This document shows positions 24,664 to 33,587 of a stretch of DNA of 64,000 nucleotides, one piece after another (position 1 is the stretch's first letter; every line of letters starts with the position of its first letter). The DNA lies in NCBI RefSeq assembly GCF_017603825.1, contig NZ_CP072014.1:372001-436000 (forward strand), written 5' to 3'. A program made the position numbers and the translations under genes. This DNA is from Arthrobacter crystallopoietes (GTDB lineage: Bacteria; Actinomycetota; Actinomycetes; Actinomycetales; Micrococcaceae). Under the pieces are notes generated by a model. It did not search any database and was not told where the DNA came from. It saw only the letters and a program-made list of their open reading frames with translations.

Positions 24664-25380
24664 ATGTCCAAACTGGCAGCAGGACCCACGGCGGCACTGG
24701 AAGGTGTGCTGCATGACGGAATGACCATCGCTGTGGGCGGTTTCGGACTCAGCGGCATCCCGGCCGACCTGATCGATGCCGTCCGCGACTCCGGCGTCAA
24801 GGACCTCACAGTCGTTTCCAACAACATGGGCATCGACGGCAAGGGGCTGGGTGTGCTGATCGAGTCCGGCCAGGTCCGTAAAGTCCTCGCCTCCTATGTG
24901 GGTGAAAACAAGCTCTTCGCCGAGCAGTTCCTCGCCGGGACCCTGGATGTGGAGTTCAATCCACAAGGCACGCTGGCCGAACGGCTGCGCGCCGGCGGGG
25001 CCGGCATCCCCGCGTTCTACACCAAGACCGGCGTCGGCACCCAGATCGCCGAGGGCAAGCCGCACGCAGAATTCGACGGCGAACTGTACGTCCAGGAACG
25101 CGGCATCGTCGCCGACCTGGCCTTAGTCCACGCGCACACCGCAGACACTGACGGCAACCTGATCTACCGTTACACGGCCCGCAACTTCAATCCGGTGGTA
25201 GCCACCGCCGGCCGCGTCACCATCGCCGAGGCCGAAGTCATCGTCGAACCCGGCCAGCTGGACCCCAACCACATCATCACCCCGGGTGTCTACGTCCAGC
25301 ACCTCGTCCAGGCCAGCGGACGCGCCAAGGACATCGAAAAGCTCACTGTCCGCCCGCGGCCCGCCGCCGTCGGCGCCTGA
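24664..25380 (+). CDS. scoA: 3-oxoacid CoA-transferase subunit A (ScoA/PcaI type)
   Basis: A 238-residue alpha subunit of a succinyl-CoA:3-oxoacid CoA-transferase. It carries the glycine-rich [17 protein letters not shown] near the N-terminus, [21 protein letters not shown] and [25 protein letters not shown], all standard for this subunit. ATG at 24664 has GAGGAGGAA upstream. It moves CoA from succinyl-CoA to acetoacetate or 3-oxoadipate, and the thiolase downstream would cleave the product. Sequence alone does not decide between ketone-body use and the beta-ketoadipate pathway; the nearby 3-hydroxybutyrate dehydrogenase favours the first. Confidence 0.9.
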   Translation: MSKLAAGPTAALEGVLHDGMTIAVGGFGLSGIPADLIDAVRDSGVKDLTVVSNNMGIDGKGLGVLIESGQVRKVLASYVGENKLFAEQFLAGTLDVEFNPQGTLAERLRAGGAGIPAFYTKTGVGTQIAEGKPHAEFDGELYVQERGIVADLALVHAHTADTDGNLIYRYTARNFNPVVATAGRVTIAEAEVIVEPGQLDPNHIITPGVYVQHLVQASGRAKDIEKLTVRPRPAAVGA

Positions 25381-25414
25381 GCAGACCACCGGACACGAAC
25401 TTAAGGAGAAAACC

Positions 25415-26131
25415 ATGGCTTGGACACGAGACGAGATGGCCGCTATCGCTGCCACCGAACTTAACGACGGCGACTACGTCAACCTCGGCATCGGCATCCC
25501 CACCCTGGTGGCGAACAACCTGCCCGAGGGCGTGCGGGTGGTGCTGCAAAGCGAGAACGGCCTGCTCGGCATGGGTCCGTTCCCCTACGAGGGTGAGGAA
25601 GACGCGGACCTGATCAACGCCGGCAAGCAAACCGTTACCGTGCTGCCCGGCGGGTCAATCTTCGATTCGGCCACGTCCTTCGGCATGATCCGCGGCGGGC
25701 ATGTGAAGGTCGCCATCCTCGGCGCCATGGAGGTCTCCGGAGCCGGCGACCTGGCCAACTGGACCATTCCGGGCAAGATGGTCAAGGGTATGGGCGGTGC
25801 CATGGACCTGGTGGCCGGCACACCTCGCGTGGTCGTACTGACCGACCACGTATCCAAGGACGGCACACCCAAGATCGTCAGGGAATGCTCGCTGCCGCTC
25901 ACCGGCGTCCGCGTAGTCAACCGCATCATCACTGATCTGGCCGTCTTCGACATCACTAACGACGGCGGCGACACCGCAAACAACGACGGCGGCAACCTGT
26001 CACTGGTACTGACGCAACTGGCGCCCGGAGTCACCCTCGAAGAGGTCCGGGACAAGACCGAGGCCCCCTTCACGGTCGCTCCTGGGCTCGAGGCGGAGCT
26101 AGCCGCAGCCTTGGAAGGAGCACAGCGATGA
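25415..26131 (+). CDS. scoB: 3-oxoacid CoA-transferase subunit B (ScoB/PcaJ type)
   Basis: A 238-residue beta subunit. It has [15 protein letters not shown] and [13 protein letters not shown]; the Glu of SENG is the residue that forms the enzyme-CoA thioester in the family. [29 protein letters not shown] follows. AAGGAG lies before ATG. Near residues 183-196 the chain reads [13 protein letters not shown], encoded by two copies of AACGACGGCGG (25963-25995); other family members run more directly from DLAVFD to the LAPG segment, so this looks like an in-frame expansion by the dispersed repeat. The end overlaps the thiolase start (ATGA). Confidence 0.9.
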   Translation: MAWTRDEMAAIAATELNDGDYVNLGIGIPTLVANNLPEGVRVVLQSENGLLGMGPFPYEGEEDADLINAGKQTVTVLPGGSIFDSATSFGMIRGGHVKVAILGAMEVSGAGDLANWTIPGKMVKGMGGAMDLVAGTPRVVVLTDHVSKDGTPKIVRECSLPLTGVRVVNRIITDLAVFDITNDGGDTANNDGGNLSLVLTQLAPGVTLEEVRDKTEAPFTVAPGLEAELAAALEGAQR

Positions 26132-27318
26132 GCCTGCAGGAACAGTTCGGCAAGGACATTCTGCTCACCGGCTGGGGACACTCCCGGTTCGGCAAACTGA
26201 CCGACGAGACGCTGGAATCCCTGATCGTCCAGGTCTCCAGCGAAGCCATCGCCAACGCCGGACTGGAACCGGGACAGATCGACGAGATCTATCTGGGCCA
26301 GTTCAACTCCGGCATGCTGCCCCTGGGCTTCGCCTCGTCGCTGGCCCTGCAGGTCTCCGACGACCTGGCCAACGTCCCGGCAACGCGGGTGGAGAATGCC
26401 TGCGCTTCCGGTTCGGCAGCCGTGCAGCAGGGCGCCAAGTCGCTGCTGGCCGGCACCGCGAGGAACGTGCTGGTCATCGGGGCCGAAAAAATGACGCAGG
26501 CAGGTCCGGACGTAGTCGGAGCGGCGCTGCTCGGTGCCGACTACGACATGGCCGGCAAGTCCTCCACCACCGGCTTCGCCGGACTCTTCGCCGAGACCGC
26601 CAAGCACTACGAGAAACGCTACGGCTCGGCGGGGGATGTGCTCGGCTCGATCGCCGCCAAGAACCACCGCAACGGCGTGCTGAACCCCTACGCCCAGCTG
26701 CGCAAGGACCTCGGCGAAGAGTTCTGCCGGAGAGTCTCGGACAAGAACCCGATGGTCGCCGAACCGCTGCGCCGCACGGACTGCTCCCCCGTATCCGACG
26801 GCGCCGCCGCCCTCGTGCTAACAACAGGCACCGCGCCGTCGTCGTCGGCAACTGCACCGGTACGGCTCACAGGATTCGGCCAAGCCAATGACTTCATGCC
26901 CGTGGAAAAGCGCGATCCCACCGCGTTCGCGGGCAGCGTCGCCGCTTGGCAGCGCGCCCTGGCGATGGCAGGTACCGAGCAGGACGGGCTGGACTTCGCC
27001 GAAGTACACGACTGCTTCACCATCGCAGAACTGATCATGTACGAAGTCATGGGCCTCACTCCTGCCGGCGAAGGCCGCCGCGCCATCGAAGAAGGCTGGG
27101 TCTACCGGGACGGCAAACTGCCCGTAAACCTCTCCGGCGGACTCAAGGCCAAGGGCCACCCCGTCGGCGCCACGGGTGTCTCCCAGCACGTAGTCACTGC
27201 CATGCAGCTCAGCGGCACCGCCGGCGAAATGCAGTTGCCCGGTGCGCGCCGTGCAGCCGTACACAACATGGGCGGCCTCGCCATCGCCAACTACGTCAGC
27301 GTGCTCGAAGCGGTATAG
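26128..27318 (+). CDS. Thiolase of the SCP-x type (acetyl-CoA acetyltransferase / 3-oxoacyl-CoA thiolase)
   Basis: A 396-residue enzyme. The acylated cysteine is Cys92 in NACASGSAA. The second motif is EVHDCFT rather than NEAFA, the mark of the SCP2/SCP-x thiolase branch. [14 protein letters not shown] supplies the active-site His. It starts within the ATGA overlap with scoB, so all three genes are one operon. It should cleave acetoacetyl-CoA or a related 3-oxoacyl-CoA to acetyl-CoA. A variable stretch [15 protein letters not shown] near residues 231-245 lies in DNA that resembles the dispersed repeat (GCGCCGTCGTCG). Confidence 0.9.
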   Translation: MSLQEQFGKDILLTGWGHSRFGKLTDETLESLIVQVSSEAIANAGLEPGQIDEIYLGQFNSGMLPLGFASSLALQVSDDLANVPATRVENACASGSAAVQQGAKSLLAGTARNVLVIGAEKMTQAGPDVVGAALLGADYDMAGKSSTTGFAGLFAETAKHYEKRYGSAGDVLGSIAAKNHRNGVLNPYAQLRKDLGEEFCRRVSDKNPMVAEPLRRTDCSPVSDGAAALVLTTGTAPSSSATAPVRLTGFGQANDFMPVEKRDPTAFAGSVAAWQRALAMAGTEQDGLDFAEVHDCFTIAELIMYEVMGLTPAGEGRRAIEEGWVYRDGKLPVNLSGGLKAKGHPVGATGVSQHVVTAMQLSGTAGEMQLPGARRAAVHNMGGLAIANYVSVLEAV

Positions 27319-27340
27319 GACCCGGGTCGTTTGCAAAAGT

Positions 27341-27383
27341 AAGAGCCGCCATCCCCCCTTGCCCAGGCGGGATGGCGGCTCTT
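27341..27383. terminator. Bidirectional terminator between thiolase and cytochrome b genes
   Basis: A perfect 15-bp inverted repeat: AAGAGCCGCCATCCC (27341-27355) and GGGATGGCGGCTCTT (27369-27383), with a 13-base loop, between convergent stops at 27318 and 27404. Confidence 0.88.
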
Positions 27384-27403
27384 CGCCCTTCAGCTACTTG
27401 TCT

Positions 27404-29176
27404 TTACTTGGAGACCTTGCCCATCCGGGCGGCGACGGGTGTGGTGCAAAGCGGTTTCGTTAGGAACCAGGCTGCCGCGATGGCCACCAGGGAGAGTACG
27501 AAGATGATCAGCCCCCACCAGTCCACGATGTCCCGCGAGGTGTACATATGGTTCAGGTTGCGCAGGGCCCCGGTAAAGAAGACCAGGAACACGTGCACGA
27601 GGGTGAAGGCTACGAAGTAGATCATCACCGGGAAATGGATCGCCCGGGCCCACTCCACCGGGTACGCCTGGTTGAGCCCGGCAGCCTTCTCCGGCCACCA
27701 GGTCGAGATCCGGATACCGGAGATGATCGCCAGCGGCGCGGCAATGAACACGGTGATGAAGTACGTCATGACCTGCAGCGCGTTGTAATGCACCCACCCG
27801 TTCTCTGTCGGCCAGTCCAGGGAAACGTATTGGATGCCGGCCGAGAGCATATTCGGGAAAATGTCCCAGCTGGTGGGCACGATGCGCATCCACTGCCCGG
27901 TGGCCAACAGCAGGACGATGAACACCAGCCCGTTGAGCACCCAAAGCACGTCCAGGCTCTGGTGCAGCCACTGGGACAGGGAAACCTTCTTCGGGATGTT
28001 GCCCTTCGGAGAGAAGAACGAGTCCTGCTTCGCCGTCCAGTAACCCGGAGGCTTGCGCTCGGTACGGACCTGCAGACCCGTCCGGATAATGAGCACGATG
28101 AAGAACATGTTCAAGAAGTGCTGCCAGCCCAGCCATGCCGGCAACCCCACCGGCGCGCCATCCGGCTGGGACGCATGGCCGTCGTAGGCCGCGATGAACT
28201 CCTGCACCGGCCCCATGCTCCGCAGCCAGCGGGCAGCGAGCACCGCGACCAGAGCTAGCACCAGTACGACGGCGGTCACGACCACCGGCTTAAGCCATGC
28301 CGGGCGTTCGCCCGCATTGGTGGCTCCACCGGACGGGGCGGGCCGGTTCGAGCTTGTAGGCGGAGCCGATCCGGAACCGCTCTTGGCCGCCCCTCCTGCG
28401 GTCGGTGTGGAGGGCGGGGTCGGTGTCGGTGTCCCCATTCGCGCGCGGGTTGGCGCGGCAGAATCACGTTGGGCAGGAGCGGGGCTTGCGGCTGCGGTGG
28501 CTTCCTGCCCGTGGATAGCGCCCATACGCTGGCGGGTGCCGCCAGCGGTGCCGGGTTTGGTGTCAGCGGATCCGGCCGGTGCCGGGGCTGCTCCCATCCG
28601 GGTCTTGCCCGATGGTGTTGCTGCAGGTTCCTGCCCGGAAGTCGACGGCGTCATCCCCATGCGCTGCTTCCGCACAGGAGTAGCAGGCGGCGCATCGGCG
28701 GGTGCCGCACCCGGAGGTGCTGCAGTGGTGGAAGCGGCGGGCTGAGCCCCCATGCGCTGCTTGCGCACCGGGGCCACTGGCTGGGGTGTCTTCGGCGGCT
28801 CCGGCGCCTCGGCAGCCGGTCCGGCGTCGTCCGTACCCTGTTCCACATGCGGCGAGGGCCGATAGCCGCCCATTCGCTGTCTCTTCGCCGGGGCGGCCGC
28901 TGCTGCCTGAGTCCCCTGGAACGGCGCGGCAGTCGCATTCTGTGCAGGGGACGGGGCCGAGGCCTGACTCGCGGCCTGTTTCGGCGGCTGCAAGACTGGC
29001 GCCTCCGGTGCCGCCGGACTCTCAGTCGAGGCCGGCAGCGTGCCAGCGACGTCGACGTCGACGTCGTCAGCGGCTGCAGGCTGCTGATCCTGCCGAGTTG
29101 CCTGTGTCAGCGGCCGGTATCCGGCCATACGCTGACGTCGCGGGGCTGGGTCAGCCGCGCTGTTCTCATTGGTCAT
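27404..29176 (-). CDS. Membrane cytochrome b with a long disordered RMG-repeat N-terminus, downstream of etfBA
   Basis: About 590 residues. Residues 1-290 are Ala/Pro-rich, apparently disordered, with seven R-x-R-M-(A/G) or K-x-R-M-G motifs (Met 17, 102, 142, 173, 194, 218, 247); an eighth RMG is near the C-terminus (584-586). Residues 297-572 hold about six helices of the cytochrome b561 / formate-dehydrogenase gamma type, with histidines 353, 405, 463, 514 and 528 as possible heme ligands. ATG at 29176 has the SD GAGAGGC. It lies 55 bp after etfA on the same strand. I infer that it passes electrons from ETF, perhaps through another protein, to the quinone pool; this is not established. Confidence 0.78.
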   Translation of the reverse strand: MTNENSAADPAPRRQRMAGYRPLTQATRQDQQPAAADDVDVDVAGTLPASTESPAAPEAPVLQPPKQAASQASAPSPAQNATAAPFQGTQAAAAAPAKRQRMGGYRPSPHVEQGTDDAGPAAEAPEPPKTPQPVAPVRKQRMGAQPAASTTAAPPGAAPADAPPATPVRKQRMGMTPSTSGQEPAATPSGKTRMGAAPAPAGSADTKPGTAGGTRQRMGAIHGQEATAAASPAPAQRDSAAPTRARMGTPTPTPPSTPTAGGAAKSGSGSAPPTSSNRPAPSGGATNAGERPAWLKPVVVTAVVLVLALVAVLAARWLRSMGPVQEFIAAYDGHASQPDGAPVGLPAWLGWQHFLNMFFIVLIIRTGLQVRTERKPPGYWTAKQDSFFSPKGNIPKKVSLSQWLHQSLDVLWVLNGLVFIVLLLATGQWMRIVPTSWDIFPNMLSAGIQYVSLDWPTENGWVHYNALQVMTYFITVFIAAPLAIISGIRISTWWPEKAAGLNQAYPVEWARAIHFPVMIYFVAFTLVHVFLVFFTGALRNLNHMYTSRDIVDWWGLIIFVLSLVAIAAAWFLTKPLCTTPVAARMGKVSK

Positions 29177-29230
29177 CGTGCCTCTCGCCTCCGGGACGGT
29201 CATTCAGCTACAGCAGGTCCGGCCGCGCCC

Positions 29231-30211
29231 TCAGCCACGGCGGGCGTTGATCTCGTCGATCAGCTGCGGTACCACGGTGAAGACATCGCCGACCACACCG
29301 AAGTCGGCGATCTCGAAAATCGGCGCGTCCCCGTCCTTGTTGATGGCCACAATCGTCTTAGCCGTCTGCATGCCGGAGCGGTGCTGGATGGCACCAGAGA
29401 TCCCCAGTGCCACATAGAGGTCCGGGGTCACTGAGACGCCGGTCTGCCCCACCTGGAACGACTGGGGCACGTAGCCCGAGTCCACGGCTGCCCGGGACGC
29501 ACCGACCGCGGCGCCGAGACTGTCTGCGAGCTGCTCGACCAGGGCGAAGTTCTCCTTCGAGCCAAGTCCGCGCCCGCCGGAGACCACAGCCTGGGCACCC
29601 CGCAGCGCTGGCCGGTCAGTCTGGGCCGGCGCGTCCAGAATCTGGTCGATCCGCGCTCCCGGGGCAACCGCGGTAGACACTGGAGCGGTTTTGACCTGCG
29701 GATCGGACACTGCCTCGGCCCGTGCATCGATCGATCCCGGCCGCACCGTGACGATCATGAGTCCGCCTTCGATCGTGGACTCCGTGGTGAAGTCGCCGCC
29801 GAACACCGAGTGCTGAACGATGACCTCCTGCCCTTCTTCGTCGTAGCGCACTCCGACCGCGTCGGCGGCCACGGAGCCGCCGGCGACGATCGCCAGCCTC
29901 CCGGCGACAGTCTTGGAGTCATTGGTATTCGACACCAACACCGTCTGGGCAGAGTACTCCTTTATGGCGTCGGCGAGGGCCCCGACCTCCGCGGTGCCCA
30001 GCTCGGTGTTCGCCGTGTCGGATTCGGCCAGGTAGACATGGGCTGCGCCCAGCGAGCCCAGCTGCGCGGCCAGCTCCGCGCCCTGCCCGGGCGGGGTCAC
30101 CGCCACGGCCACCGGCGTGCCGATGGTTGCGGCTGCGCCGAGCAGGCTGGCCGCTGTCGGCTTCGACGCACCGGCGCCGGTGGTTTCGATCAGTACCAGG
30201 ATGTTTCCCAT
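29231..30211 (-). CDS. etfA: Electron transfer flavoprotein alpha subunit
   Basis: A 326-residue FAD-binding subunit. The C-terminal FAD domain is clear: [39 protein letters not shown], then [29 protein letters not shown] and [23 protein letters not shown]. It collects electrons from acyl-CoA dehydrogenases as a heterodimer with EtfB. ATG at 30211 has GAAGGGC before it; a longer frame begins seven residues earlier without a better site. It is 46 bp downstream of etfB, with the cytochrome b gene following. Confidence 0.95.
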   Translation of the reverse strand: MGNILVLIETTGAGASKPTAASLLGAAATIGTPVAVAVTPPGQGAELAAQLGSLGAAHVYLAESDTANTELGTAEVGALADAIKEYSAQTVLVSNTNDSKTVAGRLAIVAGGSVAADAVGVRYDEEGQEVIVQHSVFGGDFTTESTIEGGLMIVTVRPGSIDARAEAVSDPQVKTAPVSTAVAPGARIDQILDAPAQTDRPALRGAQAVVSGGRGLGSKENFALVEQLADSLGAAVGASRAAVDSGYVPQSFQVGQTGVSVTPDLYVALGISGAIQHRSGMQTAKTIVAINKDGDAPIFEIADFGVVGDVFTVVPQLIDEINARRG

Positions 30212-30257
30212 AATGCTTGCCCTTCCGGTCATTCAAGTCATCAAGTCAGGTGTGCGG

Positions 30258-31037
30258 TCAGATCAACCGCTGGGCGGCGAGGAACTCGGCCAGCTGGCTG
30301 GCCGCCGTGCCGTCGTCGACGACCTTCGGACCGGCTTCCTTCGGTGGGCGCGCCGCGGCGGAGACCATCACGGAGCGAACCGGGGCCGCATCAGGGCCAG
30401 CCTCAATGCCCAGCTCAGCCAGGGACCAAGTTTCCATCGGCTTCTTCTTGGCCTGCATGATGCCCTTGAAATTCGGGAAACGCGCCTCCGCGGACTTCTC
30501 CGTGACAGAGATGGCTGCCGGCAGTCCGGAGCTGAGGCTGAGCGATCCGCCGTCGACCTGCGTTGTCCCGGAGACACCCTCGGCGGTGATAGTCACCTCA
30601 TCCAGGCTAGGCAGCACCGGCCAGCCCAGAATCTCCGCGACCATCGCCGGGATCATTCCACCGCGGCCGTCTGTGGCCTCATTGCCGGCCACCAGCAGGT
30701 CCGGGGCGATCCGCTGCACTGCAGCCGCCAGCACCCGCGAGGTCTGGACCATGTCCGATCCTGCCAGCGCGGCGTCGGTGACCAACACGGCCGAGTCGGC
30801 GCCCATCGACAGCAGTTTGCGCAGCGTCTTGGTCGTGTCTTCCAGTCCCATGGACAGCGCGACGATCTCGGCGTCGGGGTTCGCGTCCTTGAACTGCAGC
30901 GCGACTTCCAGGGCACGCTCGTTAATCTCATCCGGCACCGGTTCGGAGGCTTCCCGGTCCAGCATGCCGGTTTCCAGGTTGATCTTGCGGTCCGACCAAG
31001 TGTCCGGCACCTGCTTGGCCAACACGACAATCTTCAT
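30258..31037 (-). CDS. etfB: Electron transfer flavoprotein beta subunit
   Basis: A 259-residue AMP-binding partner of EtfA. MKIVVLAKQVPDTW at the N-terminus, NEATDGRGGMIPAMVAEILGWPVLPSL and the ARFPNFKGIMQAKKKPMETWSLAELG recognition-loop region are typical. AAGGAGAG lies before ATG. It is the first gene of etfB-etfA-cytochrome b. A terminator-like palindrome separates it from the 3-hydroxybutyrate dehydrogenase gene further upstream, so it probably has its own promoter in the 31038-31127 interval. Confidence 0.95.
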   Translation of the reverse strand: MKIVVLAKQVPDTWSDRKINLETGMLDREASEPVPDEINERALEVALQFKDANPDAEIVALSMGLEDTTKTLRKLLSMGADSAVLVTDAALAGSDMVQTSRVLAAAVQRIAPDLLVAGNEATDGRGGMIPAMVAEILGWPVLPSLDEVTITAEGVSGTTQVDGGSLSLSSGLPAAISVTEKSAEARFPNFKGIMQAKKKPMETWSLAELGIEAGPDAAPVRSVMVSAAARPPKEAGPKVVDDGTAASQLAEFLAAQRLI

Positions 31038-31127
31038 GACGGGCTCTCCTTACTCACGAGTTGGTCCGGTTTATCAGCAGTCTATCTGCCCCTGCCCGGC
31101 GCACTCGACGAGCTCCAGAGCGTGACC

Positions 31128-31201
31128 GCAACAAAACGACGCCGGCACTCAGGTAGGTGGAAAACCCAGCTAAGTGCCGACGTCGTACGTAACTTTGTTG
31201 C
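31128..31201 (-). terminator. Two-part palindrome (dispersed-repeat type) after 3-hydroxybutyrate dehydrogenase
   Basis: The outer arms GCAACAAA (31128-31135) and TTTGTTGC (31194-31201) pair perfectly. Inner arms ACGACGCCGGCACT (31136-31149) and AGTGCCGACGTCGT (31173-31186) pair with one mismatch. The inner part resembles the ACGACGGCGG family. On the minus strand it ends in a T-rich stretch 12 bp past the dehydrogenase stop. Confidence 0.75.
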
Positions 31202-31212
31202 AGGAAGCGCGT

Positions 31213-32010
31213 TTACCGCGCGGACCAGCCGCCGTCCATGGTGTAGCTGGCGCCCGTGACCATGGCCGCCTCGTCGCTGGCGAGCCAGGCCACCAGCGAG
31301 GCCACTTCCTTCGGCTCGACCAAGCGTTTGATGGCGCTTTCCGTCAGCATGATCTTTGCCAGCACCTCGGATTCCGGGATGCCGTGGACCCGAGCTTGGT
31401 CCGCCAACTGCTTTTCCACCAGCGGCGTGCGGACGTAGCCGGGGTTGACGCAGTTGCTGGTCACGCCGTACTCGCCGCCTTCCAGGGCGGTGACCTTGGA
31501 CAGGCCTTCGAGCCCGTGCTTGGCGGTGACGTAGGCGGACTTGAACGGGGAGGCACGCAGCCCGTGCACGGAGGAGACGTTGATGATCCGGCCGAATCCC
31601 TGCGCATACATCTTCGGCAGTGCCGCGCGGACCAACAGGAACGGGACCTCCAGCATCAGCGTCAGGATCCGCCGGAAGTCCTCCGGGTTGAAGTCCTGGA
31701 TCGGGCTGACATGCTGGATGCCGGCGTTGTTCACCAGGATGTCCACGCCGTCGAGCGCCTCAGTGAGCCGATCGTCGGTGACGGCCGACGGGTCCAACAA
31801 GTCGACTGCCCAGCTTGAGCCGCCGACTTCCTTGGCCACCGCGTCGGCGCCGGCCTGGTCCACGTCCGCGACGACCACGTGGGCGCCGCGGGCCGCGAGT
31901 GCATGCACCACGGCCAGACCGATCCCGCTGGCGCCGCCGGTAACCAGGGCCCGTTTGCCCGCCAGTTGTTGGGCGGCGGGCTCGTTGGTCTGGTCGGTTT
32001 CCTTGGTCAT
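31213..32010 (-). CDS. bdhA: 3-hydroxybutyrate dehydrogenase (short-chain dehydrogenase)
   Basis: A 265-residue NAD-dependent SDR. The cofactor motif is TGGASGIG (about 25-32), with NNAG (about 94-97), the catalytic Ser in INVSSVHG and the YVTAKHG Tyr/Lys pair. The VNPGYVRTPLVEKQLADQARVHGIPESEV segment and the LTESAIKRLVEPKEVA ending are characteristic of 3-hydroxybutyrate dehydrogenases. It oxidises 3-hydroxybutyrate to acetoacetate, which the ScoAB and thiolase proteins encoded 4-7 kb away could convert to acetyl-CoA. AAGGGAAC precedes ATG. It lies 52 bp from the MHS transporter gene on the same strand and may be co-transcribed with it. Confidence 0.9.
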   Translation of the reverse strand: MTKETDQTNEPAAQQLAGKRALVTGGASGIGLAVVHALAARGAHVVVADVDQAGADAVAKEVGGSSWAVDLLDPSAVTDDRLTEALDGVDILVNNAGIQHVSPIQDFNPEDFRRILTLMLEVPFLLVRAALPKMYAQGFGRIINVSSVHGLRASPFKSAYVTAKHGLEGLSKVTALEGGEYGVTSNCVNPGYVRTPLVEKQLADQARVHGIPESEVLAKIMLTESAIKRLVEPKEVASLVAWLASDEAAMVTGASYTMDGGWSAR

Positions 32011-32062
32011 GAAAGTTCCCTTACGTAGAGCAGGTTGGTGCTTATTGCGAGCGTGGAGGGGC

Positions 32063-33433
32063 TCAGTTGCTGACCCGGGCCGTGTTCAGTCCATGCTTGC
32101 GGGCGTCGGCGTCGTCAATGTCGTGCAGGGAAGCGCCCCGGGTTTCCTTCAGCGTGATCACCGCGACCGCGGTAATGGCACAGGCCACCGCCACGTAGAT
32201 GGCCACCGGGACCCAGGAACCGAAGTCCTGCAGCAACGCGGTCGCGATGATCGGCGCCATCGAGCCGGCAACAATCGAGGTGACCTGGTAGCCCAGGGAG
32301 ACGCCGGAGTAGCGCATGCGGGTGGGGAACATCTCGGCCATGATGGCCGGCTGGCCCGCGTACATCAGCGCGTGGAAGCACAGGCCGATAGTCACGGCGG
32401 CGATGATGATGAACGGGTTCTGCGTATCGAACATCGGGAAGGCGAAGAACGCCCAGCTGGCTCCGAGCACCGCACCGGCCAGGTAGACCGGTTTGCGGCC
32501 GAAGGCATCGGAGAGCCGGCCGACCTGCGGAATCACAATGAAGTGAATGACGTGGGCCACCAGCAGCGCCAGCAGCAACTGGCTCGTATCGTACTCGTGC
32601 ACGGTTTTCAGGTACACAATGGTGAAGCTGACGATGATGTAGTACAGGATGTTCTCGGCGAAGCGCAGGCCCATGGCGCCGAAGATGCCCTTGGGGTACT
32701 TCTTCACAACTTCCATCACGCCGTAGCTGACGGCCTTGTCGGCTTCCACCTGGGCGCGTGCCTCCAGGAAGATCGGTGCCTCGTTGACGTGGGTGCGGAT
32801 GTAGTAGCCGATGATGACGATGAACGCGGACACCCAGAAGGCCACGCGCCAGCCCCAGCTCAGGAACTGGTCCGAGGGGAGGATCCAGGACATGCCCAGC
32901 AGCACCAGGGTGGCCAGCAGGTTGCCCACCGGAACGGCGGCCTGCGGCCAGCTGGACCAGAACCCGCGCGACTTGTTCGGGCTGTGCTCGGCCACGAGCA
33001 GGACGGCTCCGCCCCACTCGCCGCCCACGGCGAAGCCCTGGACGAAGCGCAGGATCACCAGCAGGGCCGGCGCCCAGTAGCCAATGGAGTTGAAGCCGGG
33101 CAGGCAGCCCATCAGGAACGTGGCCACGCCGACCATGATGATGGTGACCTGCAGGGTGTGCTTGCGACCGAGCTTGTCGCCGATCTGGCCGAAGACGATG
33201 CCGCCGAGCGGACGGGCGATGAAGCCCACCGCGTAGGTCAGGAAGGCCGCGATGATGCCGTCCAGCTCCGTGTTGGCATTGGGGAAGAAGAACTGGCCGA
33301 AGACCAGCGAGGCGGCCGTGGCGTAGAGAAAGAACTCGTACCACTCCACCACCGTGCCCACCATTGAGGCGGCCACAATCTTTTTCAGTCCCGATTTCTC
33401 CGTTTCCGGGGATGTCGGCTTGTTGACGCTCAT
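32063..33433 (-). CDS. Metabolite:H+ symporter (MHS family of the MFS)
   Basis: A 456-residue, 12-helix permease. The N-terminal AASMVGTVVEWYEFFLYATAASLVF is the MHS signature. GGIVFGQIGDKLGRKHTLQ gives the MFS loop motif, and RFVQGFAVGGEWGGAVLLVAEHSP is highly conserved in ShiA/ProP/KgtP-type carriers. AAAGGAG lies before ATG at 33433; a longer upstream frame only shadows the divergent LysR gene. The substrate is probably an organic or aromatic acid. Neighbours allow 3-hydroxybutyrate (bdhA downstream) or homoprotocatechuate/4-hydroxyphenylacetate (mndD/hpaE further along). Confidence 0.88.
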   Translation of the reverse strand: MSVNKPTSPETEKSGLKKIVAASMVGTVVEWYEFFLYATAASLVFGQFFFPNANTELDGIIAAFLTYAVGFIARPLGGIVFGQIGDKLGRKHTLQVTIIMVGVATFLMGCLPGFNSIGYWAPALLVILRFVQGFAVGGEWGGAVLLVAEHSPNKSRGFWSSWPQAAVPVGNLLATLVLLGMSWILPSDQFLSWGWRVAFWVSAFIVIIGYYIRTHVNEAPIFLEARAQVEADKAVSYGVMEVVKKYPKGIFGAMGLRFAENILYYIIVSFTIVYLKTVHEYDTSQLLLALLVAHVIHFIVIPQVGRLSDAFGRKPVYLAGAVLGASWAFFAFPMFDTQNPFIIIAAVTIGLCFHALMYAGQPAIMAEMFPTRMRYSGVSLGYQVTSIVAGSMAPIIATALLQDFGSWVPVAIYVAVACAITAVAVITLKETRGASLHDIDDADARKHGLNTARVSN

Positions 33434-33556
33434 CGGCGCACTCCTTTGTTCTGCAGGTGTCAGCGTTGACATCGGCGTTGCGGGGGTCCTGTGTTCCAGC
33501 ACACAGGACGGCTCTACCGAGTATGGACACAGCCAGTGCTGTGCATCAATGACCAG

Positions 33557-33579
33557 TTGCGCAGAGATCGAGTGCACAA
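33557..33579. promoter_or_regulatory. LysR-type operator candidate
   Basis: TTGCGCA (33557-33563), nine bases, TGCACAA (33573-33579): an inverted repeat with one mismatch, just upstream of the LysR start at 33588 and in the divergent interval with the MHS gene. The dyad is of the T-N11-A type that LysR proteins use, and another TGTGCA lies at 33539-33544. Confidence 0.55.
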
Positions 33580-33587
33580 TTGCAGAT

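Noticed and set aside
31541-33367. A 608-codon open frame on the plus strand
   Set aside because: It is antisense to the 3-hydroxybutyrate dehydrogenase and MHS transporter genes and has no recognisable domain.
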